A DNA stretch of 64,000 nucleotides from the NCBI RefSeq assembly GCF_003473485.1, contig NC_053048.1, positions 41,164,755-41,228,754 of the forward strand, written 5' to 3'. This document shows, one piece after another, positions 58,083 through 64,000 of the stretch. The position numbers and the translations under genes are program-made. The DNA comes from Medicago truncatula. Its lineage: Eukaryota > Streptophyta > Magnoliopsida > Fabales > Fabaceae. Every line of letters begins with the position of its first letter. The first letter of the stretch is position 1. A model generated the notes under the pieces. That model saw only the letters and a program-made list of their open reading frames with translations. It ran no database searches and was not told the DNA's origin.

Positions 58083-61000
58083 ATGGTTTTCTCAAAATCA
58101 TGTTGTAGTTTTTTTAGGCTCTGCCTAATTATAGTGTCATTTGTTGCATTTCAATGTAATGCTGATGGCAACCAAACCTCAACTCTAGTTGTAAATGCTG
58201 GATCAGCTGGAAGGCCAATTCCTAACACCCTTTTTGGAATATCTCTTGAGGTAGGAAATTATTATGCTCATATCTTCAAAATTAAATATACTAAAGCTTT
58301 TAAATTCATGCTAATTTAAGGTTTATGAACCATTTTAAATAATTGATTTCTTCATGGTTAGATAGAATAATTTAGATGTTTATTTGTATTTAAATATTTT
58401 TTATTTTACAGGAGGTCAACCGTGCTGGTACTGGGGGAATATGGTCTGAACTTGTGAGCAACAGAGGTCATTAATTTCCATTTTCTCTAAAACTTCTAAA
58501 AAATAAGGGTCATGCTAACCGGTGTCCTGAGGGCAGTAGTTAAAGATTTATTAAGTTATTATTAAAAAATGAAACTTTTTTGACTTTTAATGGATTGATT
58601 ACACAATTTTTAATGCAATAACTATTATATAATTTCCTTTTTTAGTATCCTGAACCAGTTCTTGGGGACACTGGTTAGCATTTCCCTTTATTTTAACATA
58701 ATGGACACCGATACTTCTTAGAGAGTTACCAATCAGTCACATTAATTTCACACAATTGATGATTTTAATTATGCATAGTGTTCAAATATATGAATTTGTG
58801 TTTTAGGGTTTGAAGCCGGAGGAACTCAGGTTCCATCAAATTTTGACCCTTGGGCCATAGTTGGAACAGAAGCAGATATTCATGTAGTGACTGAGCTTAG
58901 TTCTAGCTTTGAACGCAATAAGGTTGCATTGAGAATTGATGTGCTATGTGATAATTGCCCAGTTGATGGTGTTGGAATTTCTAACCCAGGTTTTAAGGGC
59001 ATGGTAAGAATTAAAAAAAAAAACTTACGCAAACTCCTTAATTTGGGATCGTTGATATCGTGAAAAATTATGCTTAATTATGACCTATCAAGTATTGTTG
59101 ACACATACATGAACATTATAAACATCATGAATAATTTAACATATAGAAATGATTAATGTAACAACATCCATTGGTGTCATATTTATGTCGGACATTAAAC
59201 AAGCCTTTAGTTTAAAGTGATTGATATTCGGGCTTTTTTTTTTTTACTATCTTTTAAAATTTAGGCAACAATGATATTTGAACATAATTTATTATAATAT
59301 ATTTACATTTTTTTTTATCAAAATTACGATACTAAAATTTTAATATTTTCAATCATTATTTAGTGATGCACTTGATTTTCTAAAATCTAAAAGAAATAGA
59401 GAACTTCTATATCATAGTTTAAGGGACTTTGTCTAATACGCATAAATAAAATAAGGGTTAATAGTGTTTTAACCCCCTATAATTTAGGTCATTTTCGGGT
59501 TTTTCATTATGTAATTTTTTTTATTTTTTTTTATTTTCATCCTTGTAATTTGAAGATTTCAGGTTTTGGACCTTCATGAATTTTGATAGTACAAAATTGA
59601 CAATATGACAGGGGGTTAAAACGAAATTTGCTCAAATTAACACGGGGTAAACCAAAATTTGCTCAAATTACAAGGGGGTAAACCAAAATTTTATCAAATT
59701 ACTAGGGGCGAAATTTGCCATGAAGGTCCAAAACCAAAAAATCTTCAAATTATAAGGACGAAAACCAAACAAAAAATTTCACAGGGTGGAAAATAAAAAA
59801 TGACCTAAATTACAAAGGGGTAAAGCACTATTAACCCATAAAATAATATTGCACCATATACATGTGTGTTTTTCATATTATGATACATTGTTTCAGAATA
59901 TTGTGCAAGGGAAGCAATACAAGGTAGCACTCAATTATCGTTCGTCAGGACCACAAGATATGACAATTTCATTCAGAGATGCAAAAAGTGGAGGAATATT
60001 GGGTTCTAGCCAAATCATAAAGTGAGCACTATATCCTAGAGAGATATATGATCATAGACATAATAATTGTCTTTTTTTTTCTGCGTATTCCACCTATATA
60101 CACCACTCTTTGTGATGTTGTTTATATTCTGCCGGCCTCTGTTCGTCTTGTGCAAAGATTTGGTTAGTAATAAAATTTTGTCGTTAACAAAAAAATTGAT
60201 TTTGCAGACGTAATAAAAAGGTTGCAAAGTGGAAAAAAATGGAGACCATAATAACAGCCAGTGCATCAAGTTCAAATGCAAGTCTTACCTTAAGAACAAC
60301 GAAAAAAGGAACCATATGGTTAGACCAAGTATCAGCTATGCCTCAAGACACATATAAGGTATATGAGTTGAATATTAGAAACTATTTCACTTTTCTAACT
60401 GGTATCACTACTATACTCTTTAATATTTAATCAGAAACTATTGGCAATGCTTATTTTAATTTCAAATTTGCCTTGGTATAAATAGGGACATGGTTTCCGA
60501 AGCGACTTGGTTGAAATGATAATGCAGTTGAAACCAGCCTTTTTTAGATTTCCAGGTATGTATAACATTTTCTGGCTTATTAAGCATGCTATAGTAATCT
60601 AAGAGAAAACATATTAATACTAATACAAATTTAATTTGACACGTTGTTACTAAATCATTCAATAAACTCAAAATTCCAATAATGCAATTTTTTTTCTTTT
60701 CAAAAGGTGGTAATTTTCTTCGAGGAGGAGCATTGATGAACGCATTTCGGTGGAAAGATACGGTTGGACCTCAAGAACAAAGACCCGGACACTTTAATGA
60801 TGTTTGGAATTATTGGACAGACGAGGGATTTGGTTATTACGAGGGTCTTCAAGTAGGTTTATTTATTCACATTTTAATATAAATTTAATTAATAAAATTA
60901 TTTTGCTGTAGATTTCAATACTGATACACTATTTTTCTTCTGCAGCTAGCTGAGGACATTGGTGCAACGCCTGTATGGGTCATCAACAACGGTATATTTT

Positions 61001-64000
61001 ACATTATCACTATTTGTTTTTGCTACAATTGTTTTAAAAAAAGTGATTGTTAAATTTGTCCTTTCATGTGTGTTTAATTTTACTATACAGGCCTCAGTGA
61101 GACTGATAGTGTTGATACAAGTGCCATCTCACCTTTTGTGCAAGTATATTTTCTTACTCTTATTTGTTTCCCATCCCATTAAGATGTTGGTTTTTCTATT
61201 CTTTTTGAAACACTTGATAGTATATTTAATTTTGCATAACTGAATTTGTAGGAAGCACTTGATAGTATTGAGTTTGCTAGAGGTCCATCCACTTCAAAAT
61301 GGGGAGCCATTAGAGCATCTATGGGACACCCAGAGCCTTTTGTCCTAAAATATATTGCTCTTGGTAGCAATAATTGTGGGATGAAAAATTACCTTGGTAT
61401 TCTTTCTCTTTTCCTCATATCTAGGAACTATGTGATTTAATTATTTAATTTCCTTCTTCTTCTATTTTCTTTTTTATATATTAGGGCATCTTTTTTTTTT
61501 TGAAGGAATATATTAGGGCATCTTTAATTTCCTTCTTCTTCTTTTATAAATTGTAGTTGCTAAACTCCTTTTTATTGACTCTCTCTATTATTTCAAATCA
61601 AGTTCAGCAACTACAGAATTTGTTTCTGTCATAATGCATCTCTTTTAAAACTTACAACTTAAAATAATGTAACTCATGAAGTTATATTTTAGTAGTAAGA
61701 ACTAATTGCTTGTATAAAAAATTATTGTGACTTCGTGCTAGACTTCATCTTCAACAACTGATTCTTAAGTTTAAGAACCTTGTAAATAACCCTGGTTAGA
61801 GATTTTCTTAATTTTATGTTGATGACAAAAAAATTTCTCCAAATATTTGTTAAGTGGTAAATAAAATCAAATATTTAATCTGACCTTTTTTAAAACAAAA
61901 TCTTTATTGATTAGGAAATTACTTGGCCTTCCACAAAGCAATACGGCAATCTTATCCAGATATTCAAATTATTTCAAATTGTGATGCTCATGAGAAGCCG
62001 CTAGATCACCCAGCCGATCTGTATGAATATAAAGTAAATATCCTATCTCTAAAAAATTATAACCTTAACAATTTCATGTTTCACTTTCTTAGATAAACAA
62101 TTATGTATATAATTTGGTTTCCAATTTTTACATATATCTCTCTAATACTCTAAATTTCTTACCAGAATTATCCTAAAGATGATGCTCGAGCTATGTTTAA
62201 TCTTGGTGTTAATTTTGATAAGTCACCACGCAATGGACCAAAGGTTTTGTATTCATTCTCATGAAGCTCTCTTCTTTTTGTATCAAAATATTTGTTTATA
62301 TTGTGTAAGAATTTGGTTGTTAAGTTAACGCTTGGAAAATTGGAATGTCCTATATATAGGCTTTTGTGAGTGAATATGCTCTAATAGGAGACAAGCAAGC
62401 TAAGTTTGGAACCATTTTGGCTGGTGTGGCTGAAGCTGGATTCCTTATTGGATTAGAAAGAAATAGGTCAGACTACACCTTTCTATTGATCCTTGCATTG
62501 CAAGCTTTTAATCTTGCTTTCAATTTTTGAAATTGACCATGTATTTTGCATCTCAAACTATGATGATGGGTTGGAGAAAAATAATTTTATAAATGACTTT
62601 AGAAATTTGAATTACATATCTCAGAAAATGTCATTATATGTTTGGTCTATCTATTTAATAAGACAAATTGATTTTAAAGGTATATAATTGATTTTGACAT
62701 ATTTGGATATCTTTAGTAGAACTGATTTTGACTCTATAATTGATTTTAATTTGAAGTTAAAATTTGAAGCTTTTGCCTCAACAAATGGTTTTTTTTGCCT
62801 CACATTTATCTTTCAATTCATTTGTGCATGTATCCAAACATAAATTACTTTACATTCAACTCACTCGATAAAATTTTTTACAACATCAACTTTGAAGGGA
62901 CGGAAACTAGCTTTTGAGAGGTTACATTATGTTTTATGTCAAACTTCTTTTTGAGTAAAAACATCAATACACCAAAAGTAACTGAATTATGCCCAAATCA
63001 ATGTTAATAATGTTTTTTTTTTTTTTTTTTTATCAAAATCACATTTTCTCACCCCAAACAGATGTACTCGAATAGTAAATCACTTCTTCCAAGAAAGCTC
63101 ATGCTTGCTGTTTATGTTTACAAAAATAGCACAATGAATGGTTCATCTATGAGAGTAAATTACTTTTTTTTTTTTTTTTTTGTTTAAATTATGTACAATT
63201 TTATACTCACCGATATATGTTTCCATTTCTAATGCAGTGATCATGTTGCAATGGCTTCTTATGCACCACTTTTGGTAAATGCAAATGATAGAAAGTATGT
63301 CTTTCTATTTCCTTTTAACTGTCATGTTCCATTCATAAAGTAACTGAATATAGGAGTATGATTCAGGGTTTGGTTTGGTTCAGTTCAACAGTTCGGTTTG
63401 GTTTTTTGGTTTTTTTACCTACCCCTAAGTATGAACATGCTAAGGGGAACTGCATGAATAAGATTTAAGATAAACTATTATTGCATGATGATAACATTGA
63501 GATGTGCAATTTTTGTAGTTGGAGCCCAGATGCAATTGTCTTTGACAGCGATCAATCGTATGGAACTCCTAGCTATTGGACGCAGGTTCTGTTTAAAGAG
63601 TCAAATGGAGCAACTTTTATCAACTCACAACTTCAAACACCTGATCCCGGAATGCTGGCTGCATCTGCAATTCTTTGCAAAAATCCTCAAAATAATGACA
63701 CTCACTTAAAAATAAAGGTAACAAATACATACTCTTTACTATAGTTATCTGTTAATTTGTTTTGCTAAGGAGTTATATTATACATATGTAAAATTTACAG
63801 GAGAAAACTAGGTCTTGTTTGCATTAAAAACTTCATTTAGTACTTATAGCATGAACACTTGTCGTATAAGGGCTTATGTATACGTTATTCCTCTAACAAA
63901 CGATAAAATAAAGTTAAATTGTTTGCATATAAGCTGTAAACTATTTTCATAAGCTATTTTGAAGAGCTCAGAAAAATAGCGTGAAAACAAGTCATAAACA
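58083..64000 (+). CDS. GH51 alpha-L-arabinofuranosidase-like protein lacking the acid/base Glu (runs past window end)
   Basis: Fifteen exons are visible: 58083-58250, 58412-58466, 58807-59003, 59897-60021, 60208-60358, 60486-60555, 60707-60852, 60946-60991, 61091-61143, 61252-61396, 61915-62033, 62166-62243, 62360-62466, 63238-63294 and 63519-63717. They give 572 residues in frame, and two more exons are expected beyond 64000. The exon plan matches gene 1 exactly. It has a signal peptide (about 1-28), GISLEEVNRAGTGG, FRSDLVEMIMQLKPAFFRFP and the nucleophile Glu456 (AFVSEYAL). The acid/base motif, however, is ALGSNNCG: Ser-Asn377 replace Asn-Glu. The conserved His before the substrate Tyr is Lys425 (EYKNY), and FVEGD is FLRGG. 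No stop or frameshift is seen, so it is an expressed-looking gene with probable loss or change of hydrolytic activity. Family membership is sure; function is not. Confidence 0.93.
58507..58686. mobile_element. MITE in intron 2 of GH51 gene 2
   Basis: Inverted ends GGGTCATGCTAACCGGTGTCC and GGACACTGGTTAGCATTTCCC, 180 bp. Also CCTGAGGGCAGT opposite GAACCAGTTCTTGGGG. Target duplication not resolved. Confidence 0.65.
59455..59837. mobile_element. Hairpin MITE with perfect 9-bp target duplication, in intron 3 of GH51 gene 2
   Basis: 383 bp. Ends GGGTTAATAGTGTTTTAACC and GGGGTAAAGCACTATTAACCC, with arms sharing ATAATTTAGGTCATTTT, GTAATTTGAAGATTT and TTTTGGACCTTCATG. ATAAAATAA occurs at 59446-59454 and 59838-59846. 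The centre has three tandem pieces of AAATTTGCTCAAATTA..GGGGGTAAACC. The 9-bp duplication is consistent with Mutator-like mobilisation. Confidence 0.85.
61477..61525 (-). mobile_element. Ultrashort retroposon tail with 18-bp target duplication, in GH51 gene 2 intron 10
   Basis: ATATATTAGGGCATCTTT at 61477-61494 and 61508-61525 is perfect. The insert is seven T then GAAGGA; on the minus strand TCCTTCAAAAAAA, the same tail as at 57780-57799. Confidence 0.7.

Overview
This window looks like nuclear DNA of a dicot plant, most likely a legume close to Medicago. The evidence is AT-rich intergenic sequence, intron-split genes with GT-AG junctions, chloroplast-targeted and cell-wall proteins, a Cassandra-type terminal-repeat element carrying 5S rRNA sequence, and many small inverted-repeat transposons. 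The species is an inference.

Layout: 1-516 is the 3' end of an NBS-LRR resistance-type gene. 2098-4467 is a nested transposon composite. 6893-10552 (+) is a three-exon SIP2-type aquaporin. 11114-14470 holds a Tourist-like MITE and a LINE-like remnant split by a complete solo LTR. 14737-16263 (+) is an intronless CYP94-family P450. 17141-19575 (-) is the five-exon chloroplast Mg-protoporphyrin IX monomethyl ester cyclase (CHL27/CRD1). 21784-22360 is a cluster of MITEs. 22958-25829 (-) and 33081-36690 (-) are tandem paralogous DHHC S-acyltransferases, separated by a repeat-rich gap with a hairpin MITE, a Cassandra LTR and a 155-bp tandem array. 40198-42315 (-) is a SUVH1/3-type SET-domain protein with introns in both UTRs. 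43594-47200 is a LINE remnant between two long direct repeats. 51490-56938 (+) and 58083 to beyond 64000 (+) are tandem GH51 alpha-L-arabinofuranosidases.

The genes are unrelated housekeeping, metabolic and chromatin genes, and no operon-like logic is expected. Two local duplications stand out, the DHHC pair and the GH51 pair. The downstream GH51 copy has kept its reading frame and splice pattern but has lost the catalytic acid/base glutamate (Gly-Asn-Glu became Gly-Ser-Asn) and other active-site residues, while keeping the nucleophile. It is therefore a candidate pseudoenzyme or neofunctionalised copy.

A second unusual signal is a scattered set of tiny insertions: poly(A) or poly(T) plus a few bases such as TCCTTC, each flanked by 13-20 bp direct repeats. 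They look like extremely 5'-truncated retrotransposition events, leaving only the tail of a LINE-like element.
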